Positions 50,501 through 59,367 of a stretch of 64,000 bases of DNA are shown here, one piece after another. The position numbers and the translations under genes were made by a program. Under the pieces are notes generated by a model that saw only the letters and a program-made list of their open reading frames with translations, did no database searches and was not told the origin of the DNA. The stretch spans positions 2,467 to 66,466 of the forward strand of contig NZ_LMHZ01000023.1 in NCBI RefSeq assembly GCF_001428545.1, in the 5' to 3' direction. This DNA comes from Noviherbaspirillum sp. Root189 (GTDB taxonomy: Bacteria > Pseudomonadota > Gammaproteobacteria > Burkholderiales > Burkholderiaceae_D). The stretch's first letter is position 1; every line of letters starts with the position of its first letter.

Positions 50501-52549
50501 TCACTCCTGCAGCGCCGGCTCGGCGTCCACCGCCTGCTTGTCGAAGAAAGCCTTTGCCACCTCGGGATCGCGTGTGCGCGTGAACGGCGGCAGGCTTTGC
50601 CAGATGCGGCGACCATAAGGCTTGGAGATCAGGCGCGGATCGCAGATCATCAGCACGCCACGATCGCGTTCATCCCGTATCAGGCGACCGGCGCCCTGCT
50701 TCAGGTTGATGATCGCCTCGGGCAACTGGTGGTGGACGAATCCGTTCAGGCCCTTCTTTTCCATGGCGTCGATGCGCGCCGCCAGCACCGGGTCATCCGG
50801 CGGCGAGAATGGCAGTTTGTCGATAATGACGAGCGACAGCGCCTCACCGCGCACGTCGACACCCTCCCAGAAACTCTGGCTTCCTATCAGGACGGCATTA
50901 CCGGCGGCGCGGAATCGATCGAGCAATTCAGTACGTCCCGATTCTCCTTGCACCATGAGCGGGAAAGGCAGCTTGCGTTTGTCAAACTCTTCGCGCAGGC
51001 GTTCCGCCGCGCGATTGACCGCGCGTATCGTCGTGCACAGCAGGAAGGTCCGCCCACCGGCCGCTTCAATCATTGGCAAGGCGGCGTCAATAACCGCATC
51101 GGTGTACTCGTAGGAATTGGGCTGTGGAAGGTTGTCCGGCACATACAGCAAGCCCTGGTTGCCATAGTCGAAAGGACTTGGCCACGACTGCGCAGGTTCG
51201 TTCCAGAGGCCCATCTGGGACGTGTAATGATGGAAGTCATTCTTGACCGCCAGGGTCGCGGACGTAAATATCCAGGCTCGCGGCGATCCTTCGCGTTGCT
51301 TGTTGAAGATGGGGGCGATCGATAACGGCGTCTGGTGCAACTGCAGGGACGAAGAAAAAGCTTCGACCCAGAGTACCTTGTCGTGCGGATGATCACCGCC
51401 GGCTGCAGCGCTTTGCGCGCTATTCCATGCGGCCAGCTTGTTGCCGATCTCGATGGCGCGCGAACGGCACTGTTCTATCGTCTCCGCACGCTCTGCCTGC
51501 GTCTCGAGCACATCGGTCATGCCCTGCAATTCCTCGCGCAGCTTGTCCAACGCAGGGAAGAAGGCGCTCGACGGCGCAATCTGGTTAACCGCAAACCTGA
51601 CGATATCCTGTGGAAAGGCCAACCGCAGATCGCGTGCGGCGCGCTCGACCGTCGCAACTACCTTGGCCCAATCCGCACCATCGCGCGCATGCGCCAAGCC
51701 TTCTGCCAGCACATCGCGGCAGAGCTCCAGCACCTGCGAAGTCGAGACTGTCTCGCCAAAGAACAGCGTGGCGGTTTCCGGCAACTGGTGGGCTTCGTCA
51801 AAGATGATCGTATTTGCCGACGGCAGCAATTCAGCGACGCCATTGTCCTTCAGCGCGACATCGGCAAAGAACAGATGATGATTGACGACCACCACATCAG
51901 CCTGCTGCGCTTCCTTGCGCGCCTTCATGACAAAGCAGTCCTGATAATACTGGCACTCCGCACCCATGCATGTGTCGCGCGTCGAGGTAACAAGGTTCCA
52001 GACCGGTGCGGTTTCGGGCACGCGTGACAGCTCAGCCTTATCTCCGGAACTGGTGGTCTTCATGAAGCGCGATATCTCACGCAGGTACCCAACATCGTCG
52101 CGCGACGTCAGCCGGCCGTTTTGCAGCGTGCGCTCGAGATGAAAATGGCAAACGTAGTTGGCGCGCCCCTTCAGCAGGGCGACCGACACCGGCGCATTCA
52201 AGGCCTTGCGCACAGTCGGAATGTCGCGCAGGTAAAGTTGGTCCTGCAGATTTTTGGTGCCGGTCGACAATATGACCTTGCCGCCCCAGAGAAGGGCCGG
52301 CACGAGATAGGCGAAAGTCTTTCCAGTCCCTGTTCCAGCCTCTGCGATCAGCGTCTGGCGACCGGCGATGGCGGCGGCAATTGCCTTGGCCATTTCGGTC
52401 TGCGACTGGCGCGGACGAAAACCACCGACAGTCTGGCTGAGCGGGCCAGTAGCGTCGAACAGCCGGGCAATATCAGCGTCGTGGTTTTCCGAGGGCGGAT
52501 GGGAAGCAGGCGAAGCGGACTGGGAGATCTGGTCGGTCAAAGCGGTCAA
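50501..52549 (-). CDS. DinG/YoaA-type ATP-dependent DNA helicase
   Basis: XPD-like superfamily 2 helicase of 682 residues. Walker A is EAGTGTGKTFAYLVP and the DEAH box is IIFDEAHQLPE. Between them lie four cysteines (YVCHF; DTCMGAECQYYQDCF) expected to ligate an iron-sulphur cluster. Later motifs are SFWEGVDVRGEAL and QGAGRLIRDERDRG. The start is TTG at 52549; no better start occurs upstream, and the ribosome site is weak. The YdcH-type gene lies 23 bp upstream. Repair of R-loops or replication forks is inferred from the family. Confidence 0.9.
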   Translation of the reverse strand: MTALTDQISQSASPASHPPSENHDADIARLFDATGPLSQTVGGFRPRQSQTEMAKAIAAAIAGRQTLIAEAGTGTGKTFAYLVPALLWGGKVILSTGTKNLQDQLYLRDIPTVRKALNAPVSVALLKGRANYVCHFHLERTLQNGRLTSRDDVGYLREISRFMKTTSSGDKAELSRVPETAPVWNLVTSTRDTCMGAECQYYQDCFVMKARKEAQQADVVVVNHHLFFADVALKDNGVAELLPSANTIIFDEAHQLPETATLFFGETVSTSQVLELCRDVLAEGLAHARDGADWAKVVATVERAARDLRLAFPQDIVRFAVNQIAPSSAFFPALDKLREELQGMTDVLETQAERAETIEQCRSRAIEIGNKLAAWNSAQSAAAGGDHPHDKVLWVEAFSSSLQLHQTPLSIAPIFNKQREGSPRAWIFTSATLAVKNDFHHYTSQMGLWNEPAQSWPSPFDYGNQGLLYVPDNLPQPNSYEYTDAVIDAALPMIEAAGGRTFLLCTTIRAVNRAAERLREEFDKRKLPFPLMVQGESGRTELLDRFRAAGNAVLIGSQSFWEGVDVRGEALSLVIIDKLPFSPPDDPVLAARIDAMEKKGLNGFVHHQLPEAIINLKQGAGRLIRDERDRGVLMICDPRLISKPYGRRIWQSLPPFTRTRDPEVAKAFFDKQAVDAEPALQE

Positions 52550-52572
52550 TCTGGAGAAATTTCTGAGCGTAT

Positions 52573-52773
52573 TTATGCAGGCACGTCAGGAATTAGTTGC
52601 ATTTTCAACAATGTTATATGATCCTTCAGCTGAAGCTTGCGCTTTTTCAGGCGGCGCACCTGAAGTTCGTCGTGCAGCACGTCACGCGTGAGCAAATCGA
52701 TCACTGCATCGAGGTCGCGATGCTCAACTTCTAACTCGATTATGCGACGCTGTATGTCTTCAGTTGGAATCAT
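52573..52773 (-). CDS. Small YdcH/SlyX-like protein (DUF465)
   Basis: A 66-residue helical, highly charged protein. RRIIELEVEHRDLDAVIDLL followed by LQVRRLKKRKLQLKDHI fits the DUF465 (YdcH) family. Function is unknown. It is 23 bp upstream of the DinG-like helicase gene in the same direction, which suggests co-transcription. Confidence 0.85.
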   Translation of the reverse strand: MIPTEDIQRRIIELEVEHRDLDAVIDLLTRDVLHDELQVRRLKKRKLQLKDHITLLKMQLIPDVPA

Positions 52774-53032
52774 GGCCGATTGGTGGAATGCGATAACCCG
52801 TTATTTTAAGAGGGAAAAGGCACAAAGCCTAGCAGTGAAAAGATATGCCCGACAATAAATGAAACGAAGATGCAGTAATGAAACAATCCTGATTGACCAC
52901 CTGTCTATTCGCTTCCATCGTGACAAGGAGTTGCTATTTGCATAAACAGATGTAACAAAACCCTACAAAGCCATGGACAGCTTTTTATGCATGCAATAAT
53001 TTTTCCTAAGAAAGTCTAATCTACGTTTCCGT

Positions 53033-53839
53033 ATGAGCCAATACAAGATTGAAGCAGGAACTGCGCAACATATCGGTGACCGCCACGAGCAGCAGGACCG
53101 TATCGGCCTGTTTACTGCGCCCAAGGCGCCCGGATACCTGATGGCCGTCGTGGCGGATGGTATGGGCGGTCTCAGTGGCGGAGCTCTCGCCGCAGAACAG
53201 GTTCTCCGTACCGCGAAACAGACTTTTGACCTGTTTTCTCCGCAAACGGATGATGTCCCCGGCATGCTTGCCACGATTGCACGGGACGCTCACACGATTA
53301 TCAAGCTGTCAGCCATTTCCTCCGAAAAGAAACCGCACAGCACTCTGGTAGTTCTTGTCATCACACCGGAGCGCAGTGCGGTATGGGCGCATGTCGGCGA
53401 TTCGCGGCTCTACCGCTTCGACGGTCCGAACTGCGCCGAACGCACTACCGATCACTCCTATGTCGAAAGCCTGGTCAGGGAGGGCAAGATTTCGAAGGCG
53501 GAGGCACGCGATCATCATTTGTCAAATGTACTGCTCAGCGCGCTCGGCTCGCATGACAGTGAGCCGGAAGTGACCGTGCGCCGCTACGACGGCCTGAAAC
53601 CCGGTGACTCTTTCCTGCTTTGCACGGATGGCCTCTGGCACTATTTCAGCGATGCCGAACTCGGGGCTGCTGTCGCAGTGAATACACCAAGGCAGGCATC
53701 GGAACTGCTGATCAACAAGGCACGTGAACGTGCGGCGGGGCAATCCGCCGACAACTGCACACTCGCGATCGTGAAATTTGGAGAGCCGCAGAAAGAGGAG
53801 CGCAGTTATACCGTCAGCAAAATGCGCCGGGCGGTTTGA
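53033..53839 (+). CDS. PP2C-family serine/threonine protein phosphatase
   Basis: Metal-dependent phosphatase of 268 residues. The metal-binding signature runs through HEQQDRIGLF, VADGMGGLSGG, WAHVGDSRLYRF, LLCTDGLWHYF and SADNCTLAIVKF, the expected order. It has no membrane segment. No Ser/Thr kinase or FHA gene is nearby. The upstream 258 bp contain no recognised gene, and the ribosome site before ATG 53033 is weak. Its substrate is unknown. Confidence 0.88.
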   Translation: MSQYKIEAGTAQHIGDRHEQQDRIGLFTAPKAPGYLMAVVADGMGGLSGGALAAEQVLRTAKQTFDLFSPQTDDVPGMLATIARDAHTIIKLSAISSEKKPHSTLVVLVITPERSAVWAHVGDSRLYRFDGPNCAERTTDHSYVESLVREGKISKAEARDHHLSNVLLSALGSHDSEPEVTVRRYDGLKPGDSFLLCTDGLWHYFSDAELGAAVAVNTPRQASELLINKARERAAGQSADNCTLAIVKFGEPQKEERSYTVSKMRRAV

Positions 53840-53887
53840 GCAGGTTGCAGCCATGGATGCCGCTGCAATTGCCTGCTTACTGTGCGC

Positions 53888-54748
53888 TTACTGTGCTTTT
53901 CCTGGGGCAGGGGTTGGTGTCGTCGCTGGCGTTGCTGGCGCGGCCGGCGCATTCGGGGCAGTCGGCGATGACGTTGCGGACGGCGATCCAGGCGGCTGAA
54001 TGGCACCATCCTTCAACTTGCGCTTTTCTTCGATCTTTTGATACTTCTCCGCCTTGCGCCGCGCGATTTCCTGTTGGCGGGCTTCGGCTGCCTTTACCTT
54101 CTTTTCATAGTCGACGACATTCTTCGCACGCATGGCCTCTTCCGCACGTTCTTCTTCCGGCGTTCGTGTAACACGTTCTTCATGACGGGCAGCCCGATCG
54201 ACACCTGCCTTCTTCGGCGGCTTGCGGCCCGCTCGGGCATCGGCGTCAGTCGGCGGCACTGCTTCTGCGCCGAAGGGTGCCGGCGTTGACGACGCGTCAC
54301 GGTCGATGCCTGCGTCCGCATCCTTCTGCCGACGCTTCTCCAGCGCTTCATCGCGTGACTTGACCCGGGCCGTGCGTTTGAAGGTGTTGGCTTCAATTTC
54401 AACGGGGCGAAGCTTGAGCAAGGCATGACGCCGGCGTTCTTTCGCCTCATCGACACAGGAACTTGCAAAAAATTTGGGCATGCATGCCTGCTTTTCCTGC
54501 GTGAAACGCGCTTCAATGGCCGAACGTTCTTTCTCGGCGTCGGCCAATGCTATGTCTGCGCTCTCGACAGACTGAATCGAGCCCGGCGGAAAGCGACCGA
54601 TGACACTATTGGTATCGCCGGCGGTGGTTGCCTCGCTTGCCCGGACTGCGCCCGCTTCGCCCGTAGCCTGTTGCGCCATCGCGACGTGCCCCGCGCACGC
54701 AATCAGGCTGGCTACGAGATAAGTGAAAGTAAATCGAATCGCGTTCAT
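53888..54748 (-). CDS. Exported charged protein of unknown function, with a conserved two-cysteine helical domain
   Basis: A 286-residue protein with a signal peptide of about 26 residues (AMA cleavage) or a lipobox at LIAC (Cys18). The core about 60-140 is predicted helical. Its EKQACMPKFFASSCVDEAKE stretch holds two cysteines (Cys89, Cys98), which could pair in the periplasm. I recall similar proteins as recurrent in Burkholderiales, without known role. The rest is Lys/Arg/Glu-rich (about 150-250) and ends in an Ala/Pro/Thr low-complexity tail. It is convergent with the PP2C gene and upstream of zapE's stop by 27 bp in reverse order (zapE lies upstream). Confidence 0.7.
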   Translation of the reverse strand: MNAIRFTFTYLVASLIACAGHVAMAQQATGEAGAVRASEATTAGDTNSVIGRFPPGSIQSVESADIALADAEKERSAIEARFTQEKQACMPKFFASSCVDEAKERRRHALLKLRPVEIEANTFKRTARVKSRDEALEKRRQKDADAGIDRDASSTPAPFGAEAVPPTDADARAGRKPPKKAGVDRAARHEERVTRTPEEERAEEAMRAKNVVDYEKKVKAAEARQQEIARRKAEKYQKIEEKRKLKDGAIQPPGSPSATSSPTAPNAPAAPATPATTPTPAPGKAQ

Positions 54749-54775
54749 TTTGGATACAGCCCTTGGAAAATCAGG

Positions 54776-55873
54776 TCATGCAATGGAACCGGCCACATCG
54801 CGGCGATCGCTTTGCATGTATTCCGACGATTGCATTTCGATAATCCGCGAAACAGTGCGATGGAATTCATTGGCAAGCATGCCCTCAGTGTATAACTGAT
54901 CTGGCTCCACTTCCGCCGACATCAGCAACTTGACTTTGTGATCGTACAGGACGTCGATCAGCCAGGTAAAGCGCCGCGCTTCCGACGACATGGCAGCCGA
55001 CATCTGCGGGACGCTCGACAAGATGACAGTATGAAAGCGGCTGGCGATTTCCAGATAATCATTCTGGGAACGCGGCCCGCCGCACAAAGTGGCAAAATCA
55101 AACCAGACGACGCTGCCGGCGCGCCTGAGAGCCTTGATCTCACGCGCTTCGATATGAATGCGCGGATCATCGTCGATGGTCTCGGCAATCTCGGCAAAAG
55201 CCTTGCGCAGCGCTTCGTCGGCTGCTGCGCCTAGGGGTGTATGATAGGCCTCGACCTGCTCCAGCGCGCGTTTGCGATAATCATTTCCGGCATCCACGTT
55301 GAGCACATCCAATCTTTCCTTCAGCAATGCAATGGCGGGCAGGATGCGGTCACGGTGCAAGCCATCCGGATACAAGGCGTCAGGCACGTAGTTAGAAGTC
55401 ATGATGAAGGAAACACCATGATCAAACAGTGCCTTCAACAAGTTATAGAGAATCATCGCATCGGCGATGTCGGAAACATGAAATTCGTCGAAGCAAATAA
55501 GACGATATTTCTTGGCAATACGGCGCGCGACCTCATCGAGAGGATCTGCGACGCCTTTCAGATCGTCCAACTGATGATGCACGCCGCGCATGAATTCATG
55601 GAAATGCAAGCGGGTCTTGCGCACCACGGGCACGACTGAATAAAAGCTATCCATCAGGAAGGATTTGCCGCGCCCTACTCCACCCCACATATACACGCCA
55701 CGCGGCACTTCCGGCCGGTTGATCAGCCGGCGAAAAGTGCTCGAGCGATGGTTCTTGTACGCGACCCACTCATCGTAGGCCTGCTGCAAGCGGTTCACCG
55801 CACGCAGTTGGGCCTCATCCGACTTGTAGCCACGCTCCGCCAGCGCGTGCTCGTAAAACTCCCTGACATTCAT
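54776..55873 (-). CDS. zapE: Cell division ATPase ZapE (AFG1 family)
   Basis: AAA-type ATPase that acts on FtsZ in E. coli. Walker A is GGVGRGKSFLMDSFY near residue 65-79 and Walker B LICFDEFHVSD. An arginine finger region lies near MTSNYVPDALYPDGLHRDR. I chose ATG at 55873 (MNVREFYEHALAERGY, 365 residues), with a GAAG site; the frame reaches 55936 without family sequence. It is followed by the exported charged protein gene. Confidence 0.93.
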   Translation of the reverse strand: MNVREFYEHALAERGYKSDEAQLRAVNRLQQAYDEWVAYKNHRSSTFRRLINRPEVPRGVYMWGGVGRGKSFLMDSFYSVVPVVRKTRLHFHEFMRGVHHQLDDLKGVADPLDEVARRIAKKYRLICFDEFHVSDIADAMILYNLLKALFDHGVSFIMTSNYVPDALYPDGLHRDRILPAIALLKERLDVLNVDAGNDYRKRALEQVEAYHTPLGAAADEALRKAFAEIAETIDDDPRIHIEAREIKALRRAGSVVWFDFATLCGGPRSQNDYLEIASRFHTVILSSVPQMSAAMSSEARRFTWLIDVLYDHKVKLLMSAEVEPDQLYTEGMLANEFHRTVSRIIEMQSSEYMQSDRRDVAGSIA

Positions 55874-55946
55874 ATCGTTCTTCACTCTTGAACATATTGC
55901 GCGCAACACGCACGCTATGCCGCTTACTTTGTACACATCATGAAAA

Positions 55947-55967
55947 TGGGCGAGTCTTGCTCGCCCA
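55947..55967 (-). terminator. Terminator-like hairpin upstream of zapE
   Basis: TGGGCGAG (55947-55954) pairs with CTCGCCCA (55960-55967). On the minus strand it is followed by TTTTC. It lies about 140 bp after the Gly-rich lipoprotein gene and may end the sucAB-lpdA transcript. Confidence 0.6.
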
Positions 55968-56106
55968 CTTCACATGCTTTCCGATGATCAGCCCACATAG
56001 GACCTGCAGCCGTTTGCAATCTTCGCTGCCTTCGGGTGACCGGCACTGCGCAGATAATGCATAGGCATTGCCCGCCAACGTCCGTCCCCGAATCTACGGC
56101 TCACCA

Positions 56107-56508
56107 CTATTGCGGGTTCATGTCGACCGTAACGTGGGATGGATAACTTCCACCGCCGAGGCGAATGGGGAAGCTGAGGCCAACGCCGACACCGACATTT
56201 CCGCCGCCGCCACCTGCACCAAGGCCCACGCTGGAGCCCAGGGGATTGGAAGGCTTATAGATGATTTCGGAGGTACGGTAGCCAGGCCTGTTGCAGACCA
56301 CGCGCAGGTCGCCACTGGGACTGCCTACGCTTAGCGTTGCCGGCGTGACGACATTCCAGCTGCCGGCATTGGTGCTCACCATGCAGTTCGCCCCAGGCAG
56401 GCTCTGACCGCCGGCGGCGGTAGCGATCGCGATGCCGCCGCTTCCGCCCGATCCCGTTGAGGCGCATGCAGCAAGTGCAATCGGCAGCAACAAGATCAGG
56501 TGGCGCAT
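56107..56508 (-). CDS. Gly-rich predicted lipoprotein of unknown function
   Basis: A 133-residue protein with lipobox LAAC (Cys15). Residues about 40-90 include two cysteines (NCMVS, VVCNRPGY) in a domain resembling small surface lipoproteins. A Gly/Val-rich region with GLGAGGGGGNVGVGVGL, suggestive of a membrane-spanning or packed beta segment, follows. It lies 12 bp after lpdA in the same direction. I do not recognise a function. Confidence 0.6.
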   Translation of the reverse strand: MRHLILLLPIALAACASTGSGGSGGIAIATAAGGQSLPGANCMVSTNAGSWNVVTPATLSVGSPSGDLRVVCNRPGYRTSEIIYKPSNPLGSSVGLGAGGGGGNVGVGVGLSFPIRLGGGSYPSHVTVDMNPQ

Positions 56509-56520
56509 GTCGGTCGGGTC

Positions 56521-57948
56521 CTAGAAATTAAGCGAACGTTTGTCGACCGCGAGAGCGGCTTCCTTGGTTGCCTCGGACAAGGACGGATGCGCATGGCAGA
56601 TACGGGCAATGTCTTCCGACGATGCACGGAATTCCATCGCCACGACAGCTTCGGAAATCAGTTCGGAAGCCATCGGGCCGACGATGTGCACGCCCAGGAT
56701 TTCATCGCTCTTGGCATCGGCCAGGAATTTCACCATGCCCGAGGTATCTCCCAGTGCGCGGGCGCGACCATTGGCCATGAAGGGGAAAGTGCCCGCCTTG
56801 TAAGCGACGCCTTCGGCCTTCAACTGCTGCTCGGTCTTGCCAACCCATGCAATTTCCGGGGATGTATATATGACCCAGGGAATTGTATTGAAGTTCACAT
56901 GACCATGCTGTCCGGCAATACGCTCGGCGACAGCGACACCCTCTTCTTCCGCTTTGTGAGCAAGCATCGGGCCGCGCACTACGTCACCAACCGCCCAGAC
57001 ATTCGGCAGGTTGGTCTTGCAGTCGGCATCGACGGCAACGAAGCCGCGCTCATCGAGTTGCAGGCCAACGCCTTCGGCATTCAGACCGATGGTGTTCGGT
57101 ACACGGCCAATCGACACGATCAGCTTGTCGAATACCGCCTTTTGCGGTGCGCCCTTGTCGTCGGTGTACTCGACCGTGACGTCTTTCTTGCCTGACGTAA
57201 TCGAACCGATCTTCACTCCCAGGCTGATGGATAAGCCTTGCTTGACGAACAGCTTGTGCGCTTCCTTGGCGATCTGTTCATCGACCGCACCGAGGAAAGT
57301 TGGCAAGGCTTCGAGCACGCTGACTTCCGCGCCGAGGCGGCGCCAGACGCTACCCATTTCGAGACCGATCACGCCGGCACCGATGACGCCCAGCTTCTTC
57401 GGCACGGCATCAATGGACAACGCACCGGAGTTGGAGAGAATGAGTTTTTCATCAAAAGGCGCGTTGCCCAGTGCGCGCGGGTTGGAACCGGTGGCGACGA
57501 CGATGTGCTTGCCGGTAATGCTTTCTTCCGTAGCGCCTGCCACCTTGATTTCGTAACCGTCCGCACCAGCCTTCACGAAGGAGCCGCGACCGTGGAAGAA
57601 GGTAACCTTGTTCTTCTTGAACAGGTAGAGAATGCCGTCGTTGTTCTGCTTGACGACAGTGTCCTTGCGCCCAAGCATACGCTCGAGGTTAAGGCCAAGA
57701 CCTTTGACTTCAATACCGTGGTCTGCAAATGCATGACCGGCGTGTTCGAAGTGCTCGGACGATTGCAGCAGTGCCTTGGAGGGAATGCAGCCGACGTTGG
57801 TGCAAGTGCCGCCGGGCGCAGGGCCGTTCTTGGCATTTTTCCATTCGTCGATACAGGCTGTGCTGAAGCCGAGTTGTGCAGCACGAATTGCAGCGATATA
57901 GCCGCCAGGACCGCCGCCGATGACGATCACATCAAAATTTTTTGACAT
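56521..57948 (-). CDS. lpdA: Dihydrolipoyl dehydrogenase (E3)
   Basis: FAD enzyme that reoxidises dihydrolipoamide in the 2-oxoglutarate dehydrogenase complex. The FAD motif [14 protein letters not shown] opens the protein, and the redox disulphide is Cys49/Cys54 in [13 protein letters not shown]. An NAD-binding [17 protein letters not shown] is central. The C-terminal catalytic His-Glu is in [14 protein letters not shown]. 475 residues. It follows sucB, giving sucA-sucB-lpdA. Confidence 0.97.
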   Translation of the reverse strand: MSKNFDVIVIGGGPGGYIAAIRAAQLGFSTACIDEWKNAKNGPAPGGTCTNVGCIPSKALLQSSEHFEHAGHAFADHGIEVKGLGLNLERMLGRKDTVVKQNNDGILYLFKKNKVTFFHGRGSFVKAGADGYEIKVAGATEESITGKHIVVATGSNPRALGNAPFDEKLILSNSGALSIDAVPKKLGVIGAGVIGLEMGSVWRRLGAEVSVLEALPTFLGAVDEQIAKEAHKLFVKQGLSISLGVKIGSITSGKKDVTVEYTDDKGAPQKAVFDKLIVSIGRVPNTIGLNAEGVGLQLDERGFVAVDADCKTNLPNVWAVGDVVRGPMLAHKAEEEGVAVAERIAGQHGHVNFNTIPWVIYTSPEIAWVGKTEQQLKAEGVAYKAGTFPFMANGRARALGDTSGMVKFLADAKSDEILGVHIVGPMASELISEAVVAMEFRASSEDIARICHAHPSLSEATKEAALAVDKRSLNF

Positions 57949-58032
57949 ATACCTAACCTATTTTTCCGCAGGATGGACATGCGCGCATGGTGCCGGCAAC
58001 ACTGCCGCGCCATGCGCGCATCGCACTCGTTC

Positions 58033-59307
58033 TTACAGGTCCAGCAGCAGGCGTGCCGGATCTTCCAGCGCTTCCTTCATCGCGACCAGGCCGAGTACCG
58101 CTTCGCGCCCGTCGATGATGCGGTGGTCGTAAGACATGGCGAGGAAGTTGATCGGACGGATCACGATCTGGCCATTCTCGACAACCGGACGTTCCTTGGT
58201 TGCATGAACGCCAAGGATTGCGGACTGCGGCGGATTGATGATCGGTGTCGACAGCATCGAACCGAACACGCCGCCATTGGAGATGGAGAACGTACCGCCG
58301 GTGAGGTCGTCGAGAGTCAGCTTGCCGTCCTTGGCCTTGGTACCGAACTCGGCGATCTTCTTTTCGATGTCGGCGATGGTCATCTGATCTGCGTTACGCA
58401 GGATAGGCACGACCAGGCCGCGCGGCGAACCGACGGCGATACCGATGTCGAAATAGCCGTGGTACACGATGTCATTACCGTCAACCGACGCGTTGATGAC
58501 CGGGTACTTCTTCAGTGCGGCGACTGCAGCCTTGACGAAGAAGGACATGAAGCCCAGCTTGACGCCGTGCTCTTTTTCAAACTTGTCCTTGTACTTGTTG
58601 CGCAGGTCCATGACCGGCTGCATGTTCACCTCATTGAACGTGGTCAGGATCGCATTGGTCGCTTGCGATTGCAGCAGACGCTCGGCGATACGCGCACGCA
58701 GACGGCTCATCGGCACGCGCTCTTCCGGACGGTTGCCGAGGTTCGGCGCGACCGGCGGCGCGACTTGCTGCAGGGCCGGCTTGGCCGCTGCGGGCGCTGC
58801 TGGTGCAGTCGCAGCAGGCTTCTTGTCGAGCGCGTTAATCACGTCGCCCTTGGTGACGCGGCCATCACGGCCGGTACCGGCAACCTGTGCCGTGTTCGTG
58901 TTGTTATCAGCCAGCATCTTGGCGGCTGCAGGCATGGCAACGCCGGCAGCTGCATTCGATGCGAGTGCGGAAATAGCGGCGGTAACAGGATCGCCGGCCG
59001 GAGCAGGCGCCGGTGCTGCAGCAGGAGCAGGGGCAGCAGCGGGCGCAGCAACTGCGCCAGCCTTGGCTTCGGTATCCAGGCGCGCGATGACTTCACCGGC
59101 CACGACTGTACTGCCGTCAGCCTTCAGGACTTCAACGATCACGCCGCCATCCGGCGCTGGCAATTCAAGCACCACCTTGTCGGTTTCGATATCGATGAGG
59201 TTTTCATCGCGGGCGACGGCTTCGCCGACTTTTTTGTGCCAGGCCAGCAGAGTCGCTTCCGCGACGGATTCCGACAGTTGCGGAACTTTGACTTCAATAA
59301 TTGCCAT
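58033..59307 (-). CDS. sucB: Dihydrolipoyl succinyltransferase (E2)
   Basis: Core E2 of the 2-oxoglutarate dehydrogenase complex. The lipoyl domain carries Lys44 in [10 protein letters not shown]. An Ala/Pro linker, the E3-binding segment ([17 protein letters not shown]) and a catalytic domain with [16 protein letters not shown] (active His and Asp) follow. 424 residues. A GGAGAG site precedes the ATG. It lies 60 bp after sucA. Confidence 0.98.
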   Translation of the reverse strand: MAIIEVKVPQLSESVAEATLLAWHKKVGEAVARDENLIDIETDKVVLELPAPDGGVIVEVLKADGSTVVAGEVIARLDTEAKAGAVAAPAAAPAPAAAPAPAPAGDPVTAAISALASNAAAGVAMPAAAKMLADNNTNTAQVAGTGRDGRVTKGDVINALDKKPAATAPAAPAAAKPALQQVAPPVAPNLGNRPEERVPMSRLRARIAERLLQSQATNAILTTFNEVNMQPVMDLRNKYKDKFEKEHGVKLGFMSFFVKAAVAALKKYPVINASVDGNDIVYHGYFDIGIAVGSPRGLVVPILRNADQMTIADIEKKIAEFGTKAKDGKLTLDDLTGGTFSISNGGVFGSMLSTPIINPPQSAILGVHATKERPVVENGQIVIRPINFLAMSYDHRIIDGREAVLGLVAMKEALEDPARLLLDL

Positions 59308-59367
59308 GTAACTCTCCGTTTCGGTGTGTTCATTCGACGCGCCAGTTTCTAGCGCGTCGACGGGTCT

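Noticed and set aside
57973-59352. 459-codon open frame on the plus strand
   Set aside because: Antisense to sucB and biased in Arg/Gly/Cys as shadow frames are.
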